A program made the position numbers and the translations under genes. From Rhodospirillales bacterium (GTDB lineage: Bacteria > Pseudomonadota > Alphaproteobacteria > Acetobacterales > Acetobacteraceae): DNA of 64,000 bases. Shown piece after piece: positions 43,870 to 52,423 of this stretch. Under the pieces are notes generated by a model. That model did no database searches. It was given only the letters and a program-made list of their open reading frames with translations, and was not told the DNA's origin. Numbering within the stretch: position 1 is the stretch's first letter; each line of letters opens with the position of its first letter. The DNA is taken from the NCBI GenBank assembly GCA_025362815.1, contig JANYFG010000096.1:1-64000 (forward strand), read 5' to 3'.

Positions 43870-45122
43870 GCAGACTCCTTCGCCATCCCCTGGGTCATCC
43901 CCTGGGCCATCCCCTGGGCCAAAGCCTGGGCCACCAGCTCCCACGCATCGTCCGCCAGCCGCGCAAGCCCCGCCGCATCCTCCGGAAGATCCAGCGCCCC
44001 CCGCGCCCGCGCCGGCAACGCCTCGCGCAGCACGGCGAAATCGGCGAGCAACGACTCCACAATCCCGGCATCACCCAGCCCCGCCGCAAACGCCGCCTGC
44101 ACCGGCGCCAGCAGATCCGTGTCCACCAACGCCGGCTTCGTGGTGCGAACGCGCAGCTGCTCCACCCACAGCGTGGCATCCAAAGCAATGGCTGCACTGC
44201 GACATTCCGCGGCCAGCCGTTCGACATCGGCGATCATCGCGCTATGCTCGTCCGTGGCCCCCATAAGCGTGATGCGCGCCAAAATCGGCCGCCCGTCCGC
44301 CGAGGCCACCGCCTCCTGCACCGCGCGCCCGATGCGTCGCACCACCCCCGGCGCATCCGCACCCCCCACATCCACGTCCAGCGCCACCCAGCGCAGAACA
44401 TCCACCACGCGATGTTCCACGCGGGTCACCCGGCTGTCGTCATACGTCACGAGCGTGCAGCCCTTGGCCCCCGTCTCCTTGGGGTGACGGCCCTGGATGT
44501 TGCCGGGAAACACGATCCACGGCCGCTCCGACAGCACGCGGCGCGCATGGATATGGCCCAATGCCCAGTAATCGTAGCCCTTGCCGGCCAGCCCATCCAC
44601 CGTGCACGGCGCATACGTCGCGTGATCGCCGGGGTCGTCGGCGGAGGTGTGCAGCACCCCGATATTCAGCAGCCCCGGCACCGGGGCACCATAGCCGGCC
44701 GACAGATCCTCCGGCACCGCACGCGCCGGGAAAGACCGTCCATGCAGCGCCACCCCCAGATCCGGCCGCACAAACGCATCGCACGTGCGCGACGAGAATT
44801 CCGTCACGTTGTCCGGCAAAACCAGGGTCCTGGTGATGACGGACTGCGCATCGTGATTGCCGCGGACCAGAAAGCACGGCCGCGCAAGGCGTCGCATCTC
44901 CTCGATGAAGAAAAGTCCGGTCGAGAAATCGCGCCATTCGCCGTCGTACAGATCGCCCGCGATCACCACGAACGCCACCTCCTCGGCGATGGCGAGGTCG
45001 ATCAGCGCCGAAAACGCCCGACGGGTGAAATGCGCGATGATCCCCGCCGGAAGATCAGACCGGCTGCGCAAGCCCGCCAACGGGCTGTCGAGATGAATGT
45101 CGGCCGTGTGCAAGAACTTCAT
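43866..45122 (-). CDS. Metallophosphoesterase DNA exonuclease, YhaO/SbcD type
   Basis: 418 residues. Motifs of the Mre11/SbcD nucleases: TADIHLDSPL (about 7-16), AGDLYDGEW, RGNHDAQS, LHTS and LGHIHARR with metal-binding Asp, Asn and His. The partner ATPase gene overlaps its stop (ATGA), which fixes the pair as a nuclease-ATPase complex analogous to SbcCD/Mre11-Rad50. The C-terminus carries an Ala-Gln-Gly-Met repeat that is encoded by a 12-nt tandem array close to the stop. Confidence 0.88.
   Translation of the reverse strand: MKFLHTADIHLDSPLAGLRSRSDLPAGIIAHFTRRAFSALIDLAIAEEVAFVVIAGDLYDGEWRDFSTGLFFIEEMRRLARPCFLVRGNHDAQSVITRTLVLPDNVTEFSSRTCDAFVRPDLGVALHGRSFPARAVPEDLSAGYGAPVPGLLNIGVLHTSADDPGDHATYAPCTVDGLAGKGYDYWALGHIHARRVLSERPWIVFPGNIQGRHPKETGAKGCTLVTYDDSRVTRVEHRVVDVLRWVALDVDVGGADAPGVVRRIGRAVQEAVASADGRPILARITLMGATDEHSAMIADVERLAAECRSAAIALDATLWVEQLRVRTTKPALVDTDLLAPVQAAFAAGLGDAGIVESLLADFAVLREALPARARGALDLPEDAAGLARLADDAWELVAQALAQGMAQGMTQGMAKESA
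43884..43931 (-). repeat. 12-nt tandem repeat at the 3-prime end of the exonuclease gene
   Basis: Four 12-nt units (plus strand CATCCCCTGGGT, CATCCCCTGGGC twice, CAAAGCCTGGGC) encoding Ala-Gln-Gly-Met/Ala-Gln-Ala-Leu repeats, 15 nt before the stop codon. Confidence 0.85.
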
Positions 45123-45161
45123 GGCGCGAGGCTATAGAAGGCGAACAGCACAGGGCAAGAT

Positions 45162-45283
45162 GTTCTTTTGTGAACAAAAGAACCAAAAAACTTCATTCAA
45201 TGGGCGCGTTGTGCGGATGTTTCCGGAATACGCACGCCCTATGGATAAAAGCCTTTTTGCTTCTTTTTCTTCAGAAAAAGAAG
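45162..45283. repeat. Compound AT-rich intergenic repeat, copy 3 (full, inverted)
   Basis: Reverse orientation to copies 1 and 4. Palindrome GTTCTTTTGT-GA-ACAAAAGAAC at 45162-45183, CAAAAAACTTCATTCAAT, central hairpin anchored by GGGCG/CGCCC (45202-45239), AAAAGCCTTTTTG, then palindrome arms TTCTTTTTCT and AGAAAAAGAA (45261-45282). Centres are again 99 nt apart. It lies downstream of tRNA-Met and upstream of the exonuclease gene, all read on the minus strand, unlike the convergent sites of the other copies. Confidence 0.85.
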
Positions 45284-45296
45284 AAGAAGAAAGGGA

Positions 45297-45371
45297 TGGT
45301 AGCGGTGGCCGGATTTGAACCAGCGACCAAGAGATTATGATTCTCCTGCTCTACCGCTGAGCTACACCGCC
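45297..45371 (-). tRNA. tRNA-Met (anticodon CAT), probably elongator
   Basis: 75-nt cloverleaf on the minus strand: acceptor GGCGGTG paired with CACCGCT-side, D-arm GCTCAGCGGTAGAGC, anticodon loop ATCATAA, T-arm GCTGGTTCAAATCC and encoded CCA. The GGCGG/CCGCTACCA acceptor is like alphaproteobacterial elongator tRNA-Met. The variable-arm and T-arm segment resembles tRNA-Ile2, whose CAT anticodon is modified to lysidine, so that identity is possible. Confidence 0.93.
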
Positions 45372-45424
45372 ATCCCATCGACCCGACGCCACACGCCCCG
45401 AGCGAGGCGGGGGAGATAGCCTTG

Positions 45425-46498
45425 TCACGCGCCCCCGTCAATAACCCGCGCCCGGATGAACCCGCCGCCCAGCACCCGCGTGCCGTCGTAGAACACGCAG
45501 GCCTGCCCCGGTGCCGCCCGCGCCGGCGTGTCGAGATCCACGAAAACCTCCGCCCCCTCAACCCGCACAGAGGCCGCATGCGCCACCTCGCCGGAACGGA
45601 GCTTCACCAGGCACCGCATCGCACCGCGCGGCCCCAGCCAGTTCACGTCCCGCAACGCCAGCGTGGTGGCGCCCGGCGGTGCGGTGTCCACCACCACACG
45701 CATGGTGGCAGCCTCCAGCCCCACCACAACGCGCCGCCCGCCGGCCACCTGCGCAGTACCCAGCCGCTTGGCCTGGCCGATGGTGTAGTTCGCAATGCCC
45801 GCGTGCCGGCCCACAACCTCGCCCGAAGCCGTCACGATATCGCCCGCAAGCATCGCGTCCGGCCGCAGATTGCCCACCACGCGGGCGTAGCTGCCCTGCG
45901 GCACGAAGCATATGTCCTGGCTGTCCGGCTTGGCCGCCACCTCAAGGCCGAACCGCGCGGCCTCGGCCCGCACATCGGCCTTGGTGGGATAATCGCCCAG
46001 CGGAAACAGGCAGCGGTCGAGCTGCGCCTGGGTCGTGGCGAACAGAAACCAACTCTGATCGCGCGCGACATCCACCGCACGGTGCAACTCGGCGCCGCCT
46101 CCGGTATCTGTACGGCGCACGTAATGGCCCGTGGCCAGCCGCTCGGCGCCGAGATCGGCCGAAAGCTTCACCAGATCGGTGAATTTGACGGACTGGTTGC
46201 ACGAGATGCACGGCACCGGCGTCTCGCCCGCGGCGTAGCTGTCCGCGAACGGCTGGATCACCGCATCGCGAAAACGCTGCTCGGCGTCGATCACGTAATG
46301 CGCAAAACCCAGCCGGTCCGCCACGTCGCGCGCGTCGTGGATATCCTGCCCGGCGCAGCACGCGCCCTTTTTCCGGATCGCCGCGCCATGATCGTAAAGC
46401 TGCAACGTCACGCCGATGACCTCGTGCCCCTGCTCGTGCAGCAGGCCGGCCACCACCGAACTGTCCACCCCGCCCGACATCGCCACCACGATGCGCAT
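45425..46498 (-). CDS. mnmA: tRNA 2-thiouridylase MnmA
   Basis: 357 residues from the ATG at 46498; the upstream extension overlaps the ferredoxin gene antisense-like frame and is not family sequence. PP-loop SGGVDSSVVAGLL near residue 9, the catalytic Cys region PVPCISCNQSVKF (about 100), and the second Cys in DSQDICFVPQGSY (about 200). It makes 2-thiouridine at position 34 of Lys, Glu and Gln tRNAs using sulfur from a cysteine desulfurase. It is the last gene of an operon with two desulfurases, so the sulfur route is encoded locally. Confidence 0.95.
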   Translation of the reverse strand: MRIVVAMSGGVDSSVVAGLLHEQGHEVIGVTLQLYDHGAAIRKKGACCAGQDIHDARDVADRLGFAHYVIDAEQRFRDAVIQPFADSYAAGETPVPCISCNQSVKFTDLVKLSADLGAERLATGHYVRRTDTGGGAELHRAVDVARDQSWFLFATTQAQLDRCLFPLGDYPTKADVRAEAARFGLEVAAKPDSQDICFVPQGSYARVVGNLRPDAMLAGDIVTASGEVVGRHAGIANYTIGQAKRLGTAQVAGGRRVVVGLEAATMRVVVDTAPPGATTLALRDVNWLGPRGAMRCLVKLRSGEVAHAASVRVEGAEVFVDLDTPARAAPGQACVFYDGTRVLGGGFIRARVIDGGA

Positions 46499-46506
46499 GG
46501 GCGAGC

Positions 46507-46839
46507 CTATCCCTGCAGCGCGTTGCGGCTGGAGGCGGGCAGCTTCACCACCAGCCCGTCCAAAGCCTGGGTGATCACGATCTGGCAGCCGAGGCGCGAC
46601 GTCTTTTCCAGGCCGAACGCGAGGTCGAGCATGTCCTCCTCGTCCTCGCTGGCCTTCTTCAGCTTGTCCGCCCAGGCGACGTCCACGATCACATGGCAGG
46701 TGGAACATGCAAGAGACCCCTCGCACGCGCCCTCGATGTCCACGCCATGCTTGTGCGCCACCTCCAGCACGGACAGCCCGAGCGGCGCCTCGACTTCGCG
46801 GTGGGTGCCGTCACGCTCGATAAAGGTCATCTGGGGCAT
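46507..46839 (-). CDS. fdx: 2Fe-2S ferredoxin, ISC adrenodoxin type
   Basis: 110 residues. Cluster ligands in [16 protein letters not shown] (C-x5-C-x2-C) and the fourth Cys in LGCQIV, the adrenodoxin/ISC-Fdx pattern. Such ferredoxins supply electrons to Fe-S cluster assembly on the scaffold and to cysteine desulfurase. The gene begins nine nt after iscS and ends eight nt before mnmA, so the operon order is clear. Confidence 0.93.
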   Translation of the reverse strand: MPQMTFIERDGTHREVEAPLGLSVLEVAHKHGVDIEGACEGSLACSTCHVIVDVAWADKLKKASEDEEDMLDLAFGLEKTSRLGCQIVITQALDGLVVKLPASSRNALQG

Positions 46840-46848
46840 GGTGCTGGG

Positions 46849-47997
46849 TCAGGCCTGCTGGAGGGCATGGGCGGCCACGAGCGCATGCGCCGCGGCCTCT
46901 ATTTCGGTGGCGCTGGTAAAGCGTCCGATGCCGATACGCAAGCTGCGTGACGCTTCGGCATCGCTCAGCCCCATGGCGCGCAACACATAGGAAGGCTCCA
47001 CCACCGCCGAGGAACAGGCAGACCCCGTGGACACACACAGCGAAGGGCACGCCGCCATCAGCGCCTGCGCGCCGCGCTCGGGAAAGCGCAACGCCAGATT
47101 TCCGGCAATGCGCCCCGCCGTTGCGCCATTCACCGCAAGCCCCGCGATGCCCCGGTCGAGCAGGCCGAACAACCGGTCCCGCAACGCCCCGATGCGCGCC
47201 GCATCGGCCGCGCGCTCAGCCACGGCGATCGCGCAGGCCACCCCGAACCCCACCACCAAAGGCGTCGCCAGCGTGCCGGAGCGCAGGCCACGTTCCTGGT
47301 TGCCGCCCGAAAACAGCGCCGCCACCCGCGCCCGCGGCCGCCTGCGAACGTAAAGTGCCCCGACCCCCTTGGGACCATAGATCTTGTGCGCCGTGACCGA
47401 CATCAGATCGATGCCCACGCCCACATCCACCGGTATCTTGCCCAGAGCCTGCGCCGCATCGGTGTGAAACAGCGCGCCGTGCCGCTTCACCAGGGCGGCG
47501 ATGCCCGCGATATCCTGGATCACCCCGGTCTCGTTGTTCACCGCCATCACGCTGACCAGCAAGGTCGGGCTCTCCAGCGCCTCTTCCAGGCGCTCCGGGT
47601 CCAGCGTGCCGTCGCGGCGCACCGGCAGCACCACCGGGTCGAACCCGTCCTCGGCGAGGTCGGCCACCGATTCCAGAACGCATTTATGCTCGGTGGCCAC
47701 CGTGATCACGCGCCGGCGCGGATCGCCCACACGCCGCGCGTGCCGGGCCGCGCCCTTGATGGCGATGTTGTTGCTCTCGGTGGCGCCGGACGTGAACACG
47801 ATCTCCCGGGGATCGGCGCCTATGGCAGCCGCCACCTCGCCCCGCGCGTGCTCCACCGCCGCCTCCGCCACCCGCCCCATCGCGTGTTCGGACGAATGCG
47901 GATTGCCGAAATCCTCGGTGAACCACGCCATCATGGCGGCGAGCACACGCGGATCGCACGGGGTGGTGGACTGGTTGTCGAGGAAGATCATCGCCAT
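46849..47997 (-). CDS. iscS: Cysteine desulfurase, IscS/NifS type
   Basis: 382 residues of a class V PLP enzyme: FLDNQSTTPCDPRVL start, SGATESNN (about 70), TEHKCVLES, VNNETGVIQD, HTDAAQALGK (about 180), the PLP Lys in TAHKIYGPKG (about 204) and the mobile active-site Cys loop STGSACSSAVVEPS (about 325). It releases sulfur from cysteine as enzyme persulfide for Fe-S clusters and tRNA thiolation. It is 15 nt downstream of a second desulfurase gene and nine nt upstream of fdx. Confidence 0.92.
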   Translation of the reverse strand: MAMIFLDNQSTTPCDPRVLAAMMAWFTEDFGNPHSSEHAMGRVAEAAVEHARGEVAAAIGADPREIVFTSGATESNNIAIKGAARHARRVGDPRRRVITVATEHKCVLESVADLAEDGFDPVVLPVRRDGTLDPERLEEALESPTLLVSVMAVNNETGVIQDIAGIAALVKRHGALFHTDAAQALGKIPVDVGVGIDLMSVTAHKIYGPKGVGALYVRRRPRARVAALFSGGNQERGLRSGTLATPLVVGFGVACAIAVAERAADAARIGALRDRLFGLLDRGIAGLAVNGATAGRIAGNLALRFPERGAQALMAACPSLCVSTGSACSSAVVEPSYVLRAMGLSDAEASRSLRIGIGRFTSATEIEAAAHALVAAHALQQA

Positions 47998-48012
47998 CGC
48001 TTCTATATGGTG

Positions 48013-49092
48013 TCAGACGGCGGCCCGTGAAAGCCGCTGCGCCATCGCCTGATAGGCCGCGACGAAACCATCGATATCGGCGGCGCCCACGTTCCATGGC
48101 AACGAAACCCGGATCGCCTCCCCGGCCAGCGTCCCCAGCCCCATCGCGTCCAGCACATGCGAGCGCGCCACCTTGCCGGAGCTGCACGCAGCCCCCGCCG
48201 ACACCGCGATCCCCGCCAGATCCAGCGCCATCACCTGCACCTGCGCCGCCACGCCGGGCAAAGCGAGGCAGCTGGTGTTGCCCAGCCGCTTCGCGTCCCG
48301 CGCGATGACCACCGCCGCCACGCCCCGCTCCAGCCGGTCGCGAAGCGGCGACATATCGGCCACCGGCACGTCGCACGCCGCCCCCAACCCCGCGATGGCG
48401 GGCAAGGCCTGCGTGCCGCCGCGCCAGCCGCGCTCCTGCCCACCGCCCCGGATCATTGGGGTCACGGCCCCGCGCGGCGCCAGCAGCAGCGCGCCGGTCC
48501 CGGGCGGGCCGCCCATCTTGTGGCCCGAAATCGCCAGGCTGTCGGCGCCGAGTTCGGCCAGATCCATCTCCATTCGCCCGGCGGACTGCGCGGCATCCAC
48601 ATGCAACAACGCCCCGGCCGCCCGGCACAGCCTGGCCGCCTCGGCAATCGGCTGGATCGTGCCGGTCTCGTTGTTGGCGTGCATCAGGCACACCAAAGCG
48701 GGCGCCCCCGCCAGAAGCCGCTCCAAACATGCGAGATCGGCCACGCCGTCGCGACCCACCGGCAGGATCTCGGCCCCCGGCGCCCCCGCGCGAATGGCGT
48801 CATGCTCGGTGGCCCCCACGATCAGCCGACGCCTCTCGCCTGACATCTGGATCGCCAGCGCGTGGATCGCCAACGCATCCGCCTCGGTGCCGCCGGACGT
48901 GAAGATCACAGCCTCCGCCAGCACGCCAAAACGGCGCGCCACCTGATGTCGCGCCTGTTCCAACAACCGTCGCGCCGCACGCCCCCCGGCATGGATGGAC
49001 GACGGATTGCCGCCCACATCCATCGCGGCACACATCGCCGCCCGCGCCTCCGGCCGCAACGGCTCGGAGGCATTGGCGTCCAGATAGATCAT
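48013..49092 (-). CDS. Second cysteine desulfurase, NifS-like
   Basis: 359 residues, a diverged paralogue of the downstream iscS. IYLDANASEPLRPEARAAM start, TSGGTEADALAIHA, HANNETGTIQPIAE, HVDAAQSAG, PLP Lys in SGHKMGGPPGTGAL (about 190) and Cys loop SAGAACSSGKVARS (about 297). Both catalytic residues are kept, so it should be active. Shorter than iscS by 23 residues, mostly at the N-terminal and loop regions. It sits between cysE and iscS, with gaps of 20 and 15 nt, suggesting a division of sulfur-donor tasks. Confidence 0.9.
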   Translation of the reverse strand: MIYLDANASEPLRPEARAAMCAAMDVGGNPSSIHAGGRAARRLLEQARHQVARRFGVLAEAVIFTSGGTEADALAIHALAIQMSGERRRLIVGATEHDAIRAGAPGAEILPVGRDGVADLACLERLLAGAPALVCLMHANNETGTIQPIAEAARLCRAAGALLHVDAAQSAGRMEMDLAELGADSLAISGHKMGGPPGTGALLLAPRGAVTPMIRGGGQERGWRGGTQALPAIAGLGAACDVPVADMSPLRDRLERGVAAVVIARDAKRLGNTSCLALPGVAAQVQVMALDLAGIAVSAGAACSSGKVARSHVLDAMGLGTLAGEAIRVSLPWNVGAADIDGFVAAYQAMAQRLSRAAV

Positions 49093-49112
49093 CGCGGTGT
49101 CAATCAGCCAGG

Positions 49113-49781
49113 CTATTCAACCGCCTGGACGCGCGCGGTGCGCATCATGCGCGCCTCCAGCTCGGCCAGGGCGCCGCGCATATGCTCCAGCTCGTGCAGC
49201 AGCGGGTCCAGATCGCAATCGGTCGGCGTGCCGTACGCGTCGAAAACCGGCTTGCGGCCGGGCGACTTCTCCACCCGCCGCGCCACCGGCCGCGCCGGTA
49301 TGCCCACCACCGTGGTGTTGGCGGCAACCGCGCTCACCACCACCGCGTTGGCGCCCACGCGCGCATTCTCGCCCACCAGGATGCCGCCGAGGATCTTCGC
49401 CCCGGCGCCCACGATCACGTTGTTGCCGATCGTCGGGTGCCGCTTGCCGCGCGCCGTGCTGGTGCCGCCCAGCGTCACCTGATGATATAGATACACGTCG
49501 TCGCCGATCTCGGCGGTCTCGCCGATCACCACGCCCATGCCGTGATCGATGATCAGCCGGCGCCCGATCGTGGCGGCCGGATGGATCTCGATACCCGTCA
49601 AAAACCGCCCGAGATGCGCCGTCATGCGGGCGGGCAGGATGGCGCCGCGGGTCCACAACCCATGCGCCAGGCGGTGCCAGATCACGGCGTGCAGGCCGGG
49701 ATAGCACAGCAGCACCTCGAGCGCGGACCGCGCCGCCGGGTCGCGCTCACGATAGGCCTGGATCATCTCACGCAAAAACAT
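49113..49781 (-). CDS. cysE: Serine O-acetyltransferase
   Basis: 222 residues from the ATG at 49781. The N-terminal helical part is short ([19 protein letters not shown]), as in the compact EpsC-type enzymes. The left-handed beta-helix shows hexapeptide repeats: [44 protein letters not shown], with catalytic His in DHGMG, and [28 protein letters not shown]. It makes O-acetylserine, the precursor of cysteine. First gene of the operon with two cysteine desulfurases, ferredoxin and mnmA, so cysteine supply and use are coordinated. Confidence 0.92.
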   Translation of the reverse strand: MFLREMIQAYRERDPAARSALEVLLCYPGLHAVIWHRLAHGLWTRGAILPARMTAHLGRFLTGIEIHPAATIGRRLIIDHGMGVVIGETAEIGDDVYLYHQVTLGGTSTARGKRHPTIGNNVIVGAGAKILGGILVGENARVGANAVVVSAVAANTTVVGIPARPVARRVEKSPGRKPVFDAYGTPTDCDLDPLLHELEHMRGALAELEARMMRTARVQAVE

Positions 49782-50192
49782 GATGGCCCCAAAACATTTT
49801 CGTTCTCCCAACCAACCGTTTCGACCTATGATTGAAAAATCGCGCGACGACAGTGAACATGGGGAAGCACTTCCGCCGGGCAAACCTCGTGTGCCGATAA
49901 ATGACGCGCCCGCACACAAAACAACGGCACAAGAGCACGGCACAGGTTTCGCCCCCAGGTTGTAAATTGCTGCGATGCGGTCATGCAGAGAACGCAGGGC
50001 AGAAAGTTTCCGCTTGCAACCGCCCCTTCGTTCGCTGCACCACTAAGGTCTTAAGACAGCATATCTTTCTAAGCCACAGGTTGCGTTGCGTATCGTGGGC
50101 GATATTAAACGGAGCGGCGCAGTCCTAGCTTCCCGAGGGTCTCAAGCCGGATCGAAACGGTCGGGCGAACAGGAAACGGATTTTCGTACACA
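49782..50192. other. 411-bp divergent intergenic region
   Basis: Separates the sulfur operon (minus) from the alpha/beta hydrolase gene (plus). It is less GC-rich than the flanks and no credible gene fits. It holds a perfect 10-bp palindrome GTCTTAAGAC (50048-50057) and a candidate hydrolase promoter at 50081. I see no Rrf2/IscR-type regulator gene, which often starts such operons. Confidence 0.6.
50081..50108 (+). promoter_or_regulatory. Candidate sigma-70-type promoter for the alpha/beta hydrolase gene
   Basis: TTGCGT, 16 nt, TATTAA, about 85 nt before the hydrolase start. Reasonable match at both hexamers for a GC-rich genome, but unsupported by anything else. Confidence 0.3.
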
Positions 50193-50858
50193 ATGCCAGA
50201 GGTCATGTTCGCCGGTCCTGACGGCCGGTTGGAGGGTCGTTATCACCACTCCAAGGAAACAGGCGCGCCGCTCGCGCTCATTCTGCATCCCCACCCGATG
50301 CATGGGGGCACAATGAACAACCGAATATCCTACACCATGTTCGAATCGTTCAAGAAGCTCGGCTTCTCCGTCATGCGGTTCAATTTTCGCGGCGTGGGCC
50401 GCAGCCAGGGCCGCTACGACGGCGGCATCGGCGAAATCGGCGACGCCGCGGCGGCGCTCGACTGGATGCAGGCGGTCAACCCGAATTCCGGCGGCCTGTG
50501 GATCGCCGGCTACTCGTTCGGCGCCTTCGTCGGCATGCAGCTACTGATGCGCCGGCCGGAGATCTCGGGCTGGGTCAGCGTCGCACCGCCCTCCAACCAC
50601 TATGATTTCGGCTTCCTCGCCCCCTGCCCCTGCGGCGGCCTGCTGGTCCATGGCGACAGCGACGAGCTGGTGCCGGAGCCCGCCGTGCGCAAGCTGGTGG
50701 ACAAGCTGAACACGCAGAAAAACGTCCAGGTCGACTATCGCATCATGGCCGGCGCCGATCACGTGATGGCCAACCACGCCGAGACGGTGGCCGCCCATCT
50801 CGAAGACCACGTCACCAAAACGATGGCCCGCCGCACGATGGCGCTCGCCGCCGATTGA
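50193..50858 (+). CDS. Alpha/beta hydrolase of unknown substrate
   Basis: 221 residues. LILHPHPMHGGTMNNR (about 28-43), oxyanion region RFNFRGVGRSQGRYDGG, nucleophile elbow GYSFGAF (Ser about 108), acid Asp in HGDSDELVP (about 152) and His in GADHVM (about 187). This compact layout, with the HPHPxxGG motif, recurs in alphaproteobacterial alpha/beta hydrolases of no assigned role. A 14-nt tandem array begins 12 nt after its stop. Confidence 0.82.
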   Translation: MPEVMFAGPDGRLEGRYHHSKETGAPLALILHPHPMHGGTMNNRISYTMFESFKKLGFSVMRFNFRGVGRSQGRYDGGIGEIGDAAAALDWMQAVNPNSGGLWIAGYSFGAFVGMQLLMRRPEISGWVSVAPPSNHYDFGFLAPCPCGGLLVHGDSDELVPEPAVRKLVDKLNTQKNVQVDYRIMAGADHVMANHAETVAAHLEDHVTKTMARRTMALAAD

Positions 50859-50870
50859 AGGCGGCCGATT

Positions 50871-50922
50871 GAACGTAGCCGGCCGAACGTAGCCGGCCGA
50901 ACGCAGCCGGCCGAACGCGGCT
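50871..50922. repeat. 14-nt tandem array just after the hydrolase gene
   Basis: Units of 14 nt: GAACGTAGCCGGCC twice, GAACGCAGCCGGCC, and a partial GAACGCGGCT. Before it, 50857-50870 (GAAGGCGGCCGATT) looks like a decayed unit overlapping the end of the gene. It lies between the hydrolase stop and a terminator-like hairpin. Confidence 0.85.
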
Positions 50923-50934
50923 CATCTGACGTTT

Positions 50935-50972
50935 GAAAACGGCGTCGTCCCCCTGGGGTCGGCGCCGTTTTC
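50935..50972 (+). terminator. Terminator-like hairpin between hydrolase and tyrS
   Basis: 10-bp stem GAAAACGGCG / CGCCGTTTTC with an 18-nt loop that can itself pair (CCCC/GGGG); the right arm ends in TTTTC. It probably terminates the hydrolase transcript. Confidence 0.6.
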
Positions 50973-51038
50973 GGTCCGGCTTCTGGACTTCGTCCCCCCG
51001 GCGGTGTTTTCTCCCGCTCCGTTGTCCAGGACAGTCCG

Positions 51039-52283
51039 ATGCCCAAAAGCGATTTCCTTCACGAGGCCACCGAGCGCGGCTTCGTCTTCCAGACCACCGA
51101 CAGCGAGGCGCTGGACGCCGCGTTCGCGCGCGGCCAGGTCACGGGATATATCGGCTTTGACTGCACCGCCGACAGCCTGCATGTCGGCTCGCTCGTCCAG
51201 ATCATGCTGCTGCGCCTGATGCAGCGCACCGGCCACCGCCCCATCACCCTGATGGGCGGCGGCACCACCCGCATCGGCGACCCAAGCCTGCGCGAAGAAG
51301 CCCGCCAACTTCTCACAGACGCCCAGATCGCCGCCAACATGGCCGGCATCCAGCGCTGTTTCGCCCCCTACATCACGTTCGGCGAGGGTCCGAACGATGC
51401 GCTGATGCCGAACAACGCCGAGTGGCTCGACAAGCTTGGCTATATCGAGCTGCTGCGCGAGGTCGGCATCCATTTCAGCGTCAACCGCATGCTCGGCTTC
51501 GACAGCGTCAAGACCAGGCTGGACCGCGAGCAGGGCCTGACCTTCCTCGAGTTCAACTATTCCATCCTGCAAAGCTACGATTTCCGCGAGCTCAACCGTC
51601 GCCACGGCGTCACGTTGCAAATGGGCGGCTCGGACCAGTGGGGCAACATCGTCTCCGGCGTCGACCTCGTGCGCCGTACAGACGCCAAGCAGGTTTTCGG
51701 GCTCACCACCCCGCTGATCGCCACCGCATCCGGCGCCAAGATGGGCAAATCCGCGAAGGGGGCGGTATGGCTCACGTCCGACCGTCTGAGCGCCTACGAT
51801 TTCTGGCAGTTCTGGCGCAACACCGAAGACGCCGATGTCGGCCGCTTCCTGCGTCTGTTCACCGACATGCCCCTGGCCGAGATCGCCCGCCTGGAAGCGC
51901 TCGGCGGGGCGGAGATCAACGAAGCCAAAAAGATCCTGGCCACCGCCGCCACCGCGCTCGCCCACGGCCAGGCTGACGCCCACGCAGCCGCCGAGACCGC
52001 GCGCCAGGCCTTCGAGGAAGGCACCGCCGCCGAAACCCTGCCCGCCATCACGGTCACACACGCCGAACTCGCAGCCGGGATCAGCGCCATCAAGCTGTTC
52101 GTCGACAGCGGCCTTGCCACCAGCAACGGCGAGGCCCGCCGCCTCATTCGCGGCGGCGGCGCCCGCCTGAACGACGTCGCCATCGCCGACGAAGCGCAGA
52201 TCATCACCACGGCCGACCTGATCGCCGGCGCTGCGAAACTTTCCGCCGGACGAAAGAACCATCGGCTGGTTCGTGTAGGTTAA
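51039..52283 (+). CDS. tyrS: Tyrosyl-tRNA synthetase
   Basis: 414 residues, class Ic synthetase of the TyrRS-I type. The HIGH-equivalent is HVGS (48-51), Tyr-binding region [24 protein letters not shown] (about 197-205), KMSKS-equivalent KMGKS (234-238), and a C-terminal S4-like RNA-binding domain ([27 protein letters not shown]). Charges tRNA-Tyr. A compound AT-rich repeat begins 10 nt past its stop, where it converges on a protease gene. Confidence 0.96.
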   Translation: MPKSDFLHEATERGFVFQTTDSEALDAAFARGQVTGYIGFDCTADSLHVGSLVQIMLLRLMQRTGHRPITLMGGGTTRIGDPSLREEARQLLTDAQIAANMAGIQRCFAPYITFGEGPNDALMPNNAEWLDKLGYIELLREVGIHFSVNRMLGFDSVKTRLDREQGLTFLEFNYSILQSYDFRELNRRHGVTLQMGGSDQWGNIVSGVDLVRRTDAKQVFGLTTPLIATASGAKMGKSAKGAVWLTSDRLSAYDFWQFWRNTEDADVGRFLRLFTDMPLAEIARLEALGGAEINEAKKILATAATALAHGQADAHAAAETARQAFEEGTAAETLPAITVTHAELAAGISAIKLFVDSGLATSNGEARRLIRGGGARLNDVAIADEAQIITTADLIAGAAKLSAGRKNHRLVRVG

Positions 52284-52292
52284 AGATAAGGA

Positions 52293-52414
52293 TTTCTTTT
52301 TCTGAAGAAAAAGAAACAAAAAGACTTTTACTCATTTAAATACACGTTGCGAGTATATCGGCAACGCGCACCTGAATGAATGAAGTTTTTTGGTTCTTTT
52401 GTTCACAAAAGAAC
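52293..52414. repeat. Compound AT-rich intergenic repeat, copy 4 (full)
   Basis: Best-preserved copy. Left palindrome with arms TTTCTTTTTCT and AGAAAAAGAAA (52293-52316), CAAAAAGACTTTT, a central hairpin with CGTTGC/GCAACG arms (52345-52366), GAATGAATGAAGTTTTTTG, and the right palindrome GTTCTTTTGT-TC-ACAAAAGAAC (52393-52414). The palindrome centres are 99 nt apart, as in copies 1 and 3. It lies between the convergent tyrS and retropepsin-like genes. Confidence 0.88.
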
Positions 52415-52423
52415 ACCTTGGAT

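Noticed and set aside
49901-50128. 75-codon open frame in the cysE/hydrolase gap
   Set aside because: No ribosome-binding site, low-complexity composition and no resemblance to a regulator.
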